Source: an uncultured Prevotellaceae bacterium
Lineage (GTDB): Bacteria; Bacteroidota; Bacteroidia; Bacteroidales; Muribaculaceae
Direction: 5' to 3'
Length of the DNA: 64,000 nt
NCBI GenBank assembly: GCA_947165485.1
Contig: CAMVAP010000007.1
Location: 16,652 to 80,651, forward strand
Part shown: positions 36,961 through 46,187 of the stretch, piece by piece
Layout of the letters: every line of letters starts with the position of its first letter
How positions within the stretch are numbered: the first letter of the stretch is position 1
Notes under the pieces: generated by a model
The model's input: only the letters and a program-made list of their open reading frames with translations
What the model was told of the DNA's origin: nothing
The model's database searches: none
Position numbers and translations under genes: made by a program

Positions 36961-37857
36961 CTAGATGATGATTTTGGTCTTGCGGTATTTCTTGCGGAAC
37001 TCCGACGGACTGCAGCCCTTGCCTTTCTTGAACTGGCGGTTGAAGTTGCTCAATGTATTGAAACCACAGCTGTAACTGATCTCGGCAATGGTGCTCGTGG
37101 TATCGACAAGCATCCGGGTCGCATAGCCCAAGCGCACGTCGATGATGTACTCGTTGAGCGTCTTGCCTGTGCGCAGTTTGAAGAATCGCGAGAATGCACT
37201 CGGCGTCATGCCGGCCATGTCGCACAACTGCGTGAGGCGAAGCGGCTCCATGTAGTGCGCATCGATGTAGTTTTTCACCTTGAGCACACGGCGCGAGTCG
37301 CTGGTCACCGGTACCTGGGCAAAGGCCGACGACGAGAGTTCGGTGGCTTCGCCCTTGGACAGTTCATACAGGATGTCGAGCAGTTCCAGCACGGCCACAA
37401 AGCCCTCTTTAATGCTCGACAGATTGGTGAGTTGGCGATACACCCGCATGATGGATGACATGGGGAAGGCCAGACCCTTGCGTGCCCGCACCAGCATCTT
37501 GTAGATGGGGTCAAACGGGTTGGTCAGGAATGCACTGCTCTTGTGGTCAAAATCAAGGCGGAACTGAATCGTGATTTCGTGAATGTCGGTTGCAGGGCGT
37601 CCGTTCTGCTCCCAGGCGTGTTCCAACTCGGGACTGGTGATGAGCACGAGGTCATAGGGGCCTATCACCTCGTTGCTGTCGCCCACCACGCGCAGGCAGC
37701 CTGCCGCATTTTCCACAAAGTTCAGCTCCACAATGTTCATCATGTCATGACAGTGGATGGGATAGTTGAACTCGCTCTTATAGCGGTCGGCGACATACAT
37801 GAAGTCTCTGTCGCCCAGCGGCATGATTTCGTGCAGAACTATTGAATCAGATTTCAT
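36961..37857 (-). CDS. AraC-family transcriptional regulator
   Basis: 298 residues. N-terminal cupin-like sensing domain (FNYPIHCHDMMNIVEL, GPYDLVLITSPELEHAW) and a C-terminal AraC/XylS double helix-turn-helix: LRLTQLCDMAGMTPSAFSRF, then IAEISYSCGFNTLSNFNRQF and KGCSPSEFRKKYR. Encoded inside the hemicellulase operon, between GH43 and the esterase, so it most likely controls this operon in response to a sugar and is autoregulated. Spacing to neighbours is about 30 bp on each side. Confidence 0.88.
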   Translation of the reverse strand: MKSDSIVLHEIMPLGDRDFMYVADRYKSEFNYPIHCHDMMNIVELNFVENAAGCLRVVGDSNEVIGPYDLVLITSPELEHAWEQNGRPATDIHEITIQFRLDFDHKSSAFLTNPFDPIYKMLVRARKGLAFPMSSIMRVYRQLTNLSSIKEGFVAVLELLDILYELSKGEATELSSSAFAQVPVTSDSRRVLKVKNYIDAHYMEPLRLTQLCDMAGMTPSAFSRFFKLRTGKTLNEYIIDVRLGYATRMLVDTTSTIAEISYSCGFNTLSNFNRQFKKGKGCSPSEFRKKYRKTKIII

Positions 37858-37886
37858 TTTCTAGTCCTTTCTATTCAATAATCTGG

Positions 37887-39449
37887 TTAATACTCTTGAT
37901 AGCCATAGTCAGTGAAGTCGGCATAGAATCCTCTGGAACCTTGTGCGTACAAGGCCAGGACTACGCCCGTGAATCCTCCGGCCATCTCGGTACTCAACAG
38001 GGTGCAACTTTGAGTGCCCAGCTCGTACCAAGTCGAGCCGCCATCGGTCGAGCATTCATATCGGTAGGTGAGGCCGTCGCTGGTAATCCGCAGCCGTGCG
38101 CTCGCTGCATCGGCCTTATACGTCTTGATCTCACACATGGTCTTGAGGCGGCATTCCAGCTTCACAATCAGTTCATTGTTCTGGCGGCTGCATGACAGCG
38201 AATGCCATCCGTCGTGAATCTGATAAACGATCAGTCCGGCCTCGTCGCCTGGGATGCTATTGCTCGGCTCAACATCCACCTGCACTACGATGCGTTCGCT
38301 TGTCTGGCGCATGCCGATGAAGGTGGGATGGTCGGTCTTGGCAACGGGTTGCCCGGCGTGCAGGCGCAGGCGGCCATCAGTGCGTTCATAGTTGGCCTCG
38401 ATGGGGCTCTGCATGTGCATCCACATGGGGCGCTCGGGCCAGGCCATGAGGTCATCGTGGGTGACGGTGCGCAGCTTGCGCACGGGCGCGCCGCCCAAGT
38501 TGGCCTGCATCAGCGTGTCGATGGGTTCACCGCCGTTCACAACGGGCCAGCCGCCCTCGGGCCATTGTACGGAAGCCAGATAGGTCTCACGCCCCAGGTG
38601 GTGATAACTGCCGCCATAGTTGCGGTAGGCCAGAAAGGCTACCCACCACGAGCCGTCGGGGGCCTGCACAAAGTCACCGTGTCCCGTGCCCTGCACCTGC
38701 ATGGCTTGGCCCTTCTGGCTGCAATTGGTCATGATGGGATTAGCGGGATTGGAGATGTAGGGACCCTCGATGTTCTTGCTGCGGGCTATCGTGAGCGAGT
38801 GGGCCAGTTCTGTGCCGCCCTCCGAGATGAGCAGATAGTAGTAGCCGTCTTTTTTGTAGATGTGCGGCGCCTCGGGATAACGGCCTCCGTCACCGCACCA
38901 CAGGGCAACGCTCTCGGTGAGCTGTTCGCCCGTTTTGTCATCGATCTCGCACAGCCAGATTTTGTCGCCGGGGTTGCTCACCATGTAGCAATGCCCGTTT
39001 TCCCAGTACAGCGACGGGTCAATGCCCTGTTGCTTGAGCCAGATGGGCTCGCTCCATGGGCCGCGAGGGTCGGTGGCCGTGACCATGAAGTTGCCGCCGT
39101 TGCCCACGTTGGTCGTGATCATGTAGAAGGTGCCCTCGTGATAGCGGATGGTGGTGGCATAGATGCCCAGCCACGACGAGGCTTGGTGGAGCGGTAGCTG
39201 TGATTCGCGGGTAAGCACGTTGCCGATTTGCTCCCAGTTCACGAGGTCGGTGCTGTGATAGATGGGCACGCCGGGGAAGTACTGGAATGTGGAATTGACG
39301 ACATAGTAGTCGTTACCCACACGGCAAATCGACGGGTCGGGGTTGAAACCTGGTATGACGGGATTCAGAAAGGCGCCTGACGGTTGTGCCGTGAGCTGCA
39401 AGGCTATGATGACACTTGCCGCAAGACAGAGCAATCGTTGCAATTTCAT
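37887..39449 (-). CDS. GH43 family beta-xylosidase/alpha-L-arabinofuranosidase, exported
   Basis: 520 residues. Signal peptide (MKLQRLLCLAASVIIALQLTAQ). GH43 five-bladed propeller: FLNPVIPGFNPDPSICRVGNDYYVVNSTF with the base Asp, HEGTFYMITTNVG, the Asp region GIDPSLYWENGHCYMV, and the acid Glu region GGRYPEAPHIYKKDGYYYLL. A C-terminal beta-sandwich (about 325-520; IHDGWHSLSCSRQNNELIV) resembles the GH43 C2 domain. Removes terminal xylose or arabinose from side chains in the periplasm. 18 bp downstream of the GH3 gene. Confidence 0.88.
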   Translation of the reverse strand: MKLQRLLCLAASVIIALQLTAQPSGAFLNPVIPGFNPDPSICRVGNDYYVVNSTFQYFPGVPIYHSTDLVNWEQIGNVLTRESQLPLHQASSWLGIYATTIRYHEGTFYMITTNVGNGGNFMVTATDPRGPWSEPIWLKQQGIDPSLYWENGHCYMVSNPGDKIWLCEIDDKTGEQLTESVALWCGDGGRYPEAPHIYKKDGYYYLLISEGGTELAHSLTIARSKNIEGPYISNPANPIMTNCSQKGQAMQVQGTGHGDFVQAPDGSWWVAFLAYRNYGGSYHHLGRETYLASVQWPEGGWPVVNGGEPIDTLMQANLGGAPVRKLRTVTHDDLMAWPERPMWMHMQSPIEANYERTDGRLRLHAGQPVAKTDHPTFIGMRQTSERIVVQVDVEPSNSIPGDEAGLIVYQIHDGWHSLSCSRQNNELIVKLECRLKTMCEIKTYKADAASARLRITSDGLTYRYECSTDGGSTWYELGTQSCTLLSTEMAGGFTGVVLALYAQGSRGFYADFTDYGYQEY

Positions 39450-39467
39450 TTGGCGTTTGATGTGGAA

Positions 39468-41669
39468 TCAATAGTTAAATTCAATATAGCAGCCCTCGTC
39501 GCTGGAGTTGGTGCTCATGTAGGCACGGAAGGTGCCGGGCTCAACGGTCCAGCCATGGATGGCTTCGCTATAGTATTTCAGATCATCGACCGTGATGGTG
39601 AATTCGGCTGTCTGGGTCTCGCCGGGGGCAAGGTTGAGTTTGACGAAGTTCTTGAGTTCCTTGCGCGGGCGGTCAACGCTGCATTCCATGTCACCGATGT
39701 AGAGCTGGACAATTTCCTTGCCTGACACCTTGCCCGTGTTGGTCACGGGAACGCTCACCGTGATGGGGGCGTCGTTGGTGATGATGGGCGAGGAGAGCCT
39801 AGGTTTGCCATACTTGAAGGTGGTGTAGCTCAAGCCGTAGCCAAAGGGGAACTGCGGCTCAACCTTGCGGGTGTCGAAGTGACGGTAGCCGATGTAGATG
39901 TCCTCGCTGTAGTAAACCTGGTTGTTCTCGCCGGGATAGGCCTTCTTGCCATATTCATAGTAGGGATAGTCTTCCAGTGCCTTGGCAAAGGTGAAGGGTA
40001 ATTTGCCGCTGGGGTTGACCGTGCCGCTAAGCACGCCGGCCAGCGCGTCGCCGCCCATCGACCCCAGATACCAGCAGTGCAGCAGGCCCTTGATGTTGTT
40101 GAGCCAAGGCATCGCATAGGGGTTGCCGCCAAAGGTGATGACAATCATATTCTTCTGGATTTTGGCCAGGCCCTTGATGAGCTCGTTCTGTTCAAATGAC
40201 AGGTCATAGCCCAAGCGGTCACCGTTCTCGCAGTCCTCCTTGTGGTTCTTGTTCAGTCCGCCGATGTAGATGATGAGGCCGGCCTCTTTGGCCTTGCGCA
40301 GGGCCTCTTCTCTCAAGCGCACGCGCTCCGAGGGGTTGACTTCGTCCACCTGGTCATACATGGCACGGCCCGAGAGATAACCCTGGGCATAATCCACCTT
40401 GTCGCCATAGAGTTTCTTGATGGCTTCGAGCGGGCTGATGTCGCGCAGGGTCTTGAGCTCCGATGAGCCTCCGCCCTGGGTGAGGCTACGGGTGGCGTTC
40501 TCGCCCACGACAAGAATCTTCTTGTAACGCTCGGGGGCAATGGGCAGGATGTTCTTCTCGTTGCGCAGCAGGGTGATGCCTTCCTCGCCGATGGCTTGGC
40601 AGGCCTCGTAGTGGTCCTCGCTGCACTGCTTGCCGATGGCCTTATCGGGGTTCATGCAGGTGCGGAACATGGTGCGCAGCACGCGACGGACCTTGTCGTC
40701 GAGATAGGACACGTCGAGTTTGCCTTCCTTGATGAGCGTCTCCATTGGGCGGGCCATATAGTAGTCGTCGTAGGTATATTCCGATTCTTTGATCTTGCCG
40801 TCGGTAAAGGAGCCCATCTCGATATCGAGACCTCCAGTGGCGGCTTGCCAGGTGTCGGTCGTGCCGCCCCAGTCGCTGATGACGGCTCCGTCAAATCCCC
40901 ACTGGCGTTTCAAGATGCCGTTGAGCAGCGAGTCGTGGTTGCAGCAGTGGATGCCTTGCCACAGGTTGTAGCTGCCCATGACGCTCCACACGTGGGCTTC
41001 CTCGACGGCCTTCTTGAAGGCGGGCAGATAAATCTCGTTGATGGCACGCTCGCTGGCGTTGACATTGACGGTAAAGCGGTCCTCCTCTTGATTGTTCAGG
41101 AAGAAGTGCTTGATGCAGCATGCCACGCCGTTGGCCTGGACTGCCTTGATGTAGGGCACAGCCATCTCGCCGGCCAGATAGGGGTCTTCGCCCATGTATT
41201 CAAAGGCGCGGCCATTGAGCGGCAGGCGGGCCATGTTCACGCCAGGACCCAGCAGGATGTCCTTGCCGCGGAAGGCAAACTCCTCGCTCAAGGCGTTGCC
41301 GTAGAGTGCTGCCAAGTCACGGTTCCATGTCGCTGCCAGGCAGGTGAGCGACGGGAAGGCCACGATGCTGTCGTTGGTCCACTTGGCAGGTGACCAGGTG
41401 TTCCATTCCAGCTCCTCGCGCACACCGTGAGGACCGTCGTCCATGTTGAGTTGACGGATGCCGAGGCGGGGCACACCGGCGCTGGTGAACTTGCTCTGGG
41501 CGTGAATCACTTGGATTTTCTCATGCAGTGTCATGCGCGACAGCGCATCCTCAACGCGTTGTTCGATGGGCGCATTGTTATCCAAGTAGATCGGCTTCGT
41601 TTTTTGTGCCGATACGGTGGTCGTTGCCAGCAGCAGGGCGATGGCAATGGTCGAAATGAATCTTTTCAT
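39468..41669 (-). CDS. GH3 beta-glucosidase, exported
   Basis: 733 residues. Signal peptide (KRFISTIAIALLLATTTVSA). GH3 N-terminal barrel with GPGVNMARLPLNGRAFEYMGEDPYLAG, CIKHFFLNNQE and nucleophile Asp in GAVISDWGGTTD, then the alpha/beta sandwich (GGNPYAMPWLNNIKGLL) and a C-terminal fibronectin-III-like domain. Hydrolyses terminal beta-linked glucose (or xylose) from oligosaccharides in the periplasm. 50 bp after GH31 in the same operon; in xyloglucan pathways GH31 and GH3 act alternately from the non-reducing end. Confidence 0.9.
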   Translation of the reverse strand: MKRFISTIAIALLLATTTVSAQKTKPIYLDNNAPIEQRVEDALSRMTLHEKIQVIHAQSKFTSAGVPRLGIRQLNMDDGPHGVREELEWNTWSPAKWTNDSIVAFPSLTCLAATWNRDLAALYGNALSEEFAFRGKDILLGPGVNMARLPLNGRAFEYMGEDPYLAGEMAVPYIKAVQANGVACCIKHFFLNNQEEDRFTVNVNASERAINEIYLPAFKKAVEEAHVWSVMGSYNLWQGIHCCNHDSLLNGILKRQWGFDGAVISDWGGTTDTWQAATGGLDIEMGSFTDGKIKESEYTYDDYYMARPMETLIKEGKLDVSYLDDKVRRVLRTMFRTCMNPDKAIGKQCSEDHYEACQAIGEEGITLLRNEKNILPIAPERYKKILVVGENATRSLTQGGGSSELKTLRDISPLEAIKKLYGDKVDYAQGYLSGRAMYDQVDEVNPSERVRLREEALRKAKEAGLIIYIGGLNKNHKEDCENGDRLGYDLSFEQNELIKGLAKIQKNMIVITFGGNPYAMPWLNNIKGLLHCWYLGSMGGDALAGVLSGTVNPSGKLPFTFAKALEDYPYYEYGKKAYPGENNQVYYSEDIYIGYRHFDTRKVEPQFPFGYGLSYTTFKYGKPRLSSPIITNDAPITVSVPVTNTGKVSGKEIVQLYIGDMECSVDRPRKELKNFVKLNLAPGETQTAEFTITVDDLKYYSEAIHGWTVEPGTFRAYMSTNSSDEGCYIEFNY

Positions 41670-41719
41670 TATCTCTTGTTTGGGCTATTGGTTATCGCCT
41701 TTTGTTATTTACTCACACA

Positions 41720-44665
41720 TTATAATTTGACGGTCACTTGCTTGCCGTTGTACTCTACCATCTGCCCTGCGGGATGCTCGAGGTCGAGCTCGCGGGGATG
41801 GTCGCGCGTGATGACAACGACGTTGAAGCGGCGCTGCTTGAGCATTCCATTGAACGACCCCTTGCGGGCACCAATGGTGAGTGTGCGCGTGGCTTCGTCA
41901 TAGTTGAAGTCGATGGTGGCATATTTGCCTTTCTCATAGTTGTAGTTGGTGCCCTCGTCCTCGTAGAGCTGGAACTGGCCGTCGGCTCCGGTGTAGATAT
42001 ACAGGTTGATGAGCTCGGCGGGTTTCTCGTCGCTCCACTGTATCTCGGGACCAAAGGGGATGATGCTGCCTTCACGCACATAGACGGGCATGCGGCCATA
42101 AGGGGCATCGACGATGAGCTTCTGGCCACCGTTGATATATTCGCCGCTGTACAGGTTATACCAGTCGCACTGCTTGGGAAAATATACCTGGCGGTTGCGG
42201 GCCTTGTAGGTGGCGACGGGGCAGGCCATAAAGGCGGGACCGAACATCCACTGGTCGGGGATGTCGAGCACGTTCTTGTCGTCGGCAAAGTCCATCACCA
42301 GGGCGCGCATGAGTGTGTAGTCCTTGAAGTGTGCCCAACCGGCCATCGAGTAGAGGTAGGGCATCATGCGGTAGCGCAGCTTGTGGTAATAGACGATGCT
42401 CTCATAGGCGGGATGACCCTCGGGGGCGATGCTCCACACCTCGCGCAGGGGCCACTGGCCGTGGGCACGGTACAAGGGGATGAAACAACCGAATTGGTTC
42501 CAGCGGGTTTGCAGCTCGCGCCATTCGGTTAGGTCGCTGTTCTCGTGGCCCGTTTGGTCAAACTCTTGCTGAGCGGCCACATAACGGTTCTCGACGCAGA
42601 AGCCGCCCTGGTCCATACCCCAGAAAGGGATGCCCGACATTGAGAAGTTGAGGCCTGCGGTCATTTGGGCCCTCATGTCTTCCCAGCGGGTGCCGATGTC
42701 GCCGCTCCAGGTGGCTGTTGAGTAGCGTTGCTCGCCTGCAAAGCCACTGCGGGTGAGCAGGAATACGCGCTTGTTGTTGCCCGTGGCACGCTGGCCGGTA
42801 TAGATGGCGTCGGCGTTGACGATAGAGTAGGCGTTGAAATATTCGGTCGATGAGCCCAGGGCCGTGGGGCCGGACAGGGCTTTGCGGTACCACATGGGGG
42901 TGCAGTCGCGTATGTTGGGCTCGCTGGCATCCATCCACCAGGCATCGATGGTATAGTTGTATTTCTTGTAAAGGTTGTCGTCCATCTGTTTCCAGAACAG
43001 CTTGCGGGCTCCTGCGTCATAGGCATCATAGAACGATCCGCGGAATCCCAGCCAGTCGTGGATGTCGTCAACGATGGCCTGCTTGTAAATCCAGCCTTTG
43101 GCATCAAGCGCCTTGTAATTATCGACGGTCTCATAGAACTTGGGCCACACGCTGATCATGAACCGACCGCCCATGGCGTGTACCGAGTCGAGCATGGCCT
43201 GCGGGTTGGGGTAGCGCGAGGCCTCAAAGGTGTGGTCGCCCCAGTTCTCCAGTTTCCAGTAATTCCAGTCCTGCACAATGTTGTCGATGGGAATGCGGCG
43301 ATTGCGGAACTCGGCAAGCGTCTGCTCGATGTCTTGCGAACTCTTGTAGCGCTCACGGCTCTGCCAGAAACCCAGCACCCACTTGGGATACAGCGAGGCC
43401 TTGCCCGTGAGGGTGCGGTAGCCCGAGATGATCTCGTCAAAGTTCTTGCCGGCGATGAAGTAGTAGTCCATGTCGCGGCTCATCTCGCTCCACACGGTGA
43501 GTTGCCCGCGTTCGGCAGTGCTGCGGGGTGCCGACACGCGCAGTCCGCAATAGGACACGTCACCGTCGGGTTGCCACTCGATGCGCAACTGCGTCTTTTT
43601 GCCAGTAGGCACCTGGGCGGTGAATTTCCATGCGTTGGGGTTCCATGCCGTGCGCCAGCGCTCGGGAACCACTTCCTCGCCGCCAATGTACACCTTGATG
43701 TAGCCGGCATAGTAGAGGATGAACTGGCGCAGCGTCTCGCTCACGCGTCCCTTGGGTTCGATGAAGCCTTCATAGACCACCGTCGCACCGTTCAGGACAA
43801 AGCCCTTCGGCAGGTTCTTGATACCGCCGGGCTCGGTCAACTTGCCCAGTTCCGATCCTGCGGGCATGTCAAACTCAAAATAGAGGGAGTCCTCGCCGCG
43901 CACCAGGCGTTGGCCGTGCTTGTCGGTATAAGTGCCCGTCAGGCTGCCTTTCTTGCCGTGCTTGTCATAGAGGTTGAAGGCTCGGTTGAGTTGCAGGTAG
44001 TCCTCGGGGTTGCCGTAGCGGCAATAGCTATAGCTGTCCCACAGGATGCCGTAGCCGTTGGTGCTCAGCACCATGGGCACGCTCACCTTGGTATTGTACT
44101 GGAACAGGTCTTCGTTCTTGCCCTTCATGTTGAGCTCGCCCGACTGGTGCTGTCCCAGACCATAGAGCGCCTCATCTTGGTTCTCAAACTTGAGCGTCCA
44201 GGTCAAGCCCTTGCTCTGTTCGGCGGTCAGGGTGCCAACGCCGATTTCGCGCTCAGGCACTTTGAATGGCTTGAACGACTTACCGCCCACGGCCTCAGTC
44301 GCCAGAACCTTGCCACCCTCGTCGGTAAACTTGATGCGGCCATCGGCCTTGTTGACGGTAGCTGTCACGTTCTTGGCCTTGACGCAATAGCTGTCGCCAT
44401 TGTCAGTGACCGTGAACTTGGGCTTGGCCGTCTGCGGCACAATCATCAGGCTGGCTGGCTTGGCCGGCAGCTGTGCCTCGCAGGTGGCCTGCACGCGCAC
44501 GATGTTGTCATTCACCACTTGCAGGCGCACCACGCGGGGGGCACCTGCCTGAGCATTCTCGATGTCGATAGTCACGAAGTTGCCTTCGGTCTTGACAGCA
44601 GCCTGTGCCACAGTAGCAAGCAGCACAAATGCCGTCATCATAAACAGTTGTATGGCTCTTCTCAT
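41720..44665 (-). CDS. GH31 alpha-xylosidase/alpha-glucosidase with PA14-like insert, exported
   Basis: 981 residues from ATG 44665 (MRRAIQLFMMTAFVLLATVAQA signal peptide). Starts further upstream are less suitable. N-terminal galactose-mutarotase-like sandwich (YGLGQHQSGELNMKGK), a PA14-like insertion (about 305-395; LRQFILYYAGYIKVYIGGEE, WRTAWNPNAWKF), then the barrel beginning YPKWVLGFWQSRERYKSSQD. Nucleophile Asp is in DAWWMDASEPN; acid/base region YSTATWSGDIGTRWEDM. The PA14 insert is typical of xyloglucan-active GH31 alpha-xylosidases, supporting the xyloglucan interpretation. First gene of the minus-strand operon. Confidence 0.88.
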   Translation of the reverse strand: MRRAIQLFMMTAFVLLATVAQAAVKTEGNFVTIDIENAQAGAPRVVRLQVVNDNIVRVQATCEAQLPAKPASLMIVPQTAKPKFTVTDNGDSYCVKAKNVTATVNKADGRIKFTDEGGKVLATEAVGGKSFKPFKVPEREIGVGTLTAEQSKGLTWTLKFENQDEALYGLGQHQSGELNMKGKNEDLFQYNTKVSVPMVLSTNGYGILWDSYSYCRYGNPEDYLQLNRAFNLYDKHGKKGSLTGTYTDKHGQRLVRGEDSLYFEFDMPAGSELGKLTEPGGIKNLPKGFVLNGATVVYEGFIEPKGRVSETLRQFILYYAGYIKVYIGGEEVVPERWRTAWNPNAWKFTAQVPTGKKTQLRIEWQPDGDVSYCGLRVSAPRSTAERGQLTVWSEMSRDMDYYFIAGKNFDEIISGYRTLTGKASLYPKWVLGFWQSRERYKSSQDIEQTLAEFRNRRIPIDNIVQDWNYWKLENWGDHTFEASRYPNPQAMLDSVHAMGGRFMISVWPKFYETVDNYKALDAKGWIYKQAIVDDIHDWLGFRGSFYDAYDAGARKLFWKQMDDNLYKKYNYTIDAWWMDASEPNIRDCTPMWYRKALSGPTALGSSTEYFNAYSIVNADAIYTGQRATGNNKRVFLLTRSGFAGEQRYSTATWSGDIGTRWEDMRAQMTAGLNFSMSGIPFWGMDQGGFCVENRYVAAQQEFDQTGHENSDLTEWRELQTRWNQFGCFIPLYRAHGQWPLREVWSIAPEGHPAYESIVYYHKLRYRMMPYLYSMAGWAHFKDYTLMRALVMDFADDKNVLDIPDQWMFGPAFMACPVATYKARNRQVYFPKQCDWYNLYSGEYINGGQKLIVDAPYGRMPVYVREGSIIPFGPEIQWSDEKPAELINLYIYTGADGQFQLYEDEGTNYNYEKGKYATIDFNYDEATRTLTIGARKGSFNGMLKQRRFNVVVITRDHPRELDLEHPAGQMVEYNGKQVTVKL

Positions 44666-44843
44666 TTTGGTTACACGATAATCGGACAAATTTACCATAA
44701 AATTCCGAAAAATCCCGCATCTCAGAAGTTATTTATCTTTAATTTGGCCAAATCCCAGCCTAACACAAGCAGCATCGTGGCCAGAGTACAGTGCGGCACT
44801 GCCGTATGCCGAACGACACCTACGGTGGTGTGGGATGAAAAAA

Positions 44844-44906
44844 CAGGCGCAGGACAAATACCAGCGCCTCATCAACAATAAATCACCGAAAGAGAAACGC
44901 AAATAG
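44844..44906 (+). repeat. Coding-type tail repeat, copy A
   Basis: 63 bp that read QAQDKYQRLINNKSPKEKRK-stop. Nearly the same 63 bp recur at 47008-47070 and the first part again at 48452-48488. The substitutions are mainly synonymous or conservative, as in the 3' ends of related genes; no intact gene is attached here. Confidence 0.6.
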
Positions 44907-44918
44907 AGAAATAGTTTG

Positions 44919-44926
44919 TACTTTTG
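44919..44926 (+). promoter_or_regulatory. Promoter -7 element of the DUF1016 gene
   Basis: TACTTTTG; predicted transcription start near 44933 favours ATG 44955 over the TTG-type starts upstream. Confidence 0.5.
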
Positions 44927-44954
44927 TGCAGTAAACAATGAAAACGATAGCGTG

Positions 44955-46076
44955 ATGACGGATATTATTGAGCCGAGCTCTTCAATGCTCATGCCAGAGG
45001 GTTATGATTCTTGGCGCAAAGCGATTGAGGTTAAAATTGAGACCGCAAAGCTGAATGCGGCCTTGCATGTTAATTCTGACATGTTGTCCCTTTATTGGTC
45101 CATTGGCAAAGATATTTTGAGCAAGCAGGAAGAACAGGGATGGGGCAAGCAGGTGATAGGACAGTTGTCCCGTGATTTGTCGGTGCGATTTCCTGACGAT
45201 AGGGGCTATTCTGAGCGCAATTTGGGGTACATGAAACAGTTTGCTAAAGAGTATCCTGATTTCCCAATTTTGCAAGTCCCACTTACAAAAATTCAAAAAA
45301 GTCCAATTTTGCAAGTTGCACTTGCAAAATTACCAAAAGATGACAAATTTGTCCAGATTCCCCTAACTCAAATATCCTGGTATCACCATATCTCACTGAT
45401 ACCCAAAATTAAAGAGATTGAGAACCGTGCCTTTTATATAATGGCGACTGCTCATGAAGGTTGGAGCCGTGACACGATGCTCACTCAGATAGCGAACGGA
45501 TATATTGAGGCTAAGGGCCGTACCATCAATAATTTTGAATTAACCCTGCCGTCGCCTCAATCCGATTTGGCCAAATATACCTTCAAGGACCCGTATAACT
45601 TCAGTTTCCTCGGCACTGTCGCTTTGCAAAATGAATTAGATATAGAGAAAGGACTTGCATCGAGGGTTGTGGAGTTTTTGCTTGAGATGGGAAAAGGTTT
45701 TGCGTTTATTGGTCGTCAATATCATTTGTCAGTAGACGATAGCGATTACTACATTGACATCTTAATGTACCACCTGCAACTTCATTGCTATGTGGTTGTT
45801 GAGTTGAAAGCAGTGGAGTTCAAGCCCGAATTTGTAAGCAAACTGAACTTCTACATTTCTGCCGTTGATGAGCAGGTTAAATCGCCCGAAGACAAACCCA
45901 CAATCGGCTTGTTGCTGTGCCGTTCCAAGAGTGACACCAAGGCGCGTTTCGCCCTGCGTGGCTTCACGCAGCCTTTGGGCATTGCTGAATATGAAACCCA
46001 GAAACTGTTTGCCGAGGTGGCTTCATCTCTGCCGCAGATCGAGGATATCGAGAAAGCAGTTGAGAATCAACAATAA
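44955..46076 (+). CDS. DUF1016 (YhcG-type) PD-(D/E)xK nuclease family protein
   Basis: 373 residues from ATG 44955. N-terminal DUF1016_N helical domain (about 30-170; LHVNSDMLSLYWSIGKDILSK, VRFPDDRGYSERNLGYMKQF, QISWYHHISLIPKIK) and C-terminal nuclease-like domain (about 215-345) with GKGFAFIGRQYHL, YYIDILMYHLQLHCYVVVELK (Asp ... Glu-x-Lys nuclease core) and FYISAVDEQVK. A short in-frame insertion repeats the motif PILQV-PL-TKIQKSPILQVALAKL (residues about 103-125), unusual for the family. These proteins are common in defence and mobile regions; target unknown. Cytoplasmic. Confidence 0.85.
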   Translation: MTDIIEPSSSMLMPEGYDSWRKAIEVKIETAKLNAALHVNSDMLSLYWSIGKDILSKQEEQGWGKQVIGQLSRDLSVRFPDDRGYSERNLGYMKQFAKEYPDFPILQVPLTKIQKSPILQVALAKLPKDDKFVQIPLTQISWYHHISLIPKIKEIENRAFYIMATAHEGWSRDTMLTQIANGYIEAKGRTINNFELTLPSPQSDLAKYTFKDPYNFSFLGTVALQNELDIEKGLASRVVEFLLEMGKGFAFIGRQYHLSVDDSDYYIDILMYHLQLHCYVVVELKAVEFKPEFVSKLNFYISAVDEQVKSPEDKPTIGLLLCRSKSDTKARFALRGFTQPLGIAEYETQKLFAEVASSLPQIEDIEKAVENQQ

Positions 46077-46107
46077 ATCACCGAAATCTACAAGAAAGAA
46101 ATGCTAA

Positions 46108-46184
46108 AACTTAATTTTTAAGTTAATTAATTTGGAGGATTCAAGTAGTGGTCTTATTTTTGCAGCAAGATAACTTAAAAGTTA
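46108..46184 (+). promoter_or_regulatory. Autoregulated promoter of the toxin-antitoxin pair
   Basis: Two similar palindromes flank the promoter: AACTTAA-ttt-TTAAGTT at 46108-46124 and TAACTT-aa-AAGTTA at 46171-46184. Between them is a perfect -7 element TATTTTTG (46155-46162). The layout suggests binding sites of the XRE antitoxin. Confidence 0.55.
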
Positions 46185-46187
46185 AGA

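Noticed and set aside
36929..37225. Upstream 99-codon extension of the SASA esterase
   Set aside because: It overlaps the AraC helix-turn-helix coding region; ATG 36928 gives a clean signal peptide.
43058..44881. Long plus-strand open frame of 607 codons opposite the GH31 gene
   Set aside because: It is antisense to a complete GH31 with catalytic motifs, and the product is low-complexity Val/Leu/Gly/His without any domain; an effect of GC-rich codon bias.
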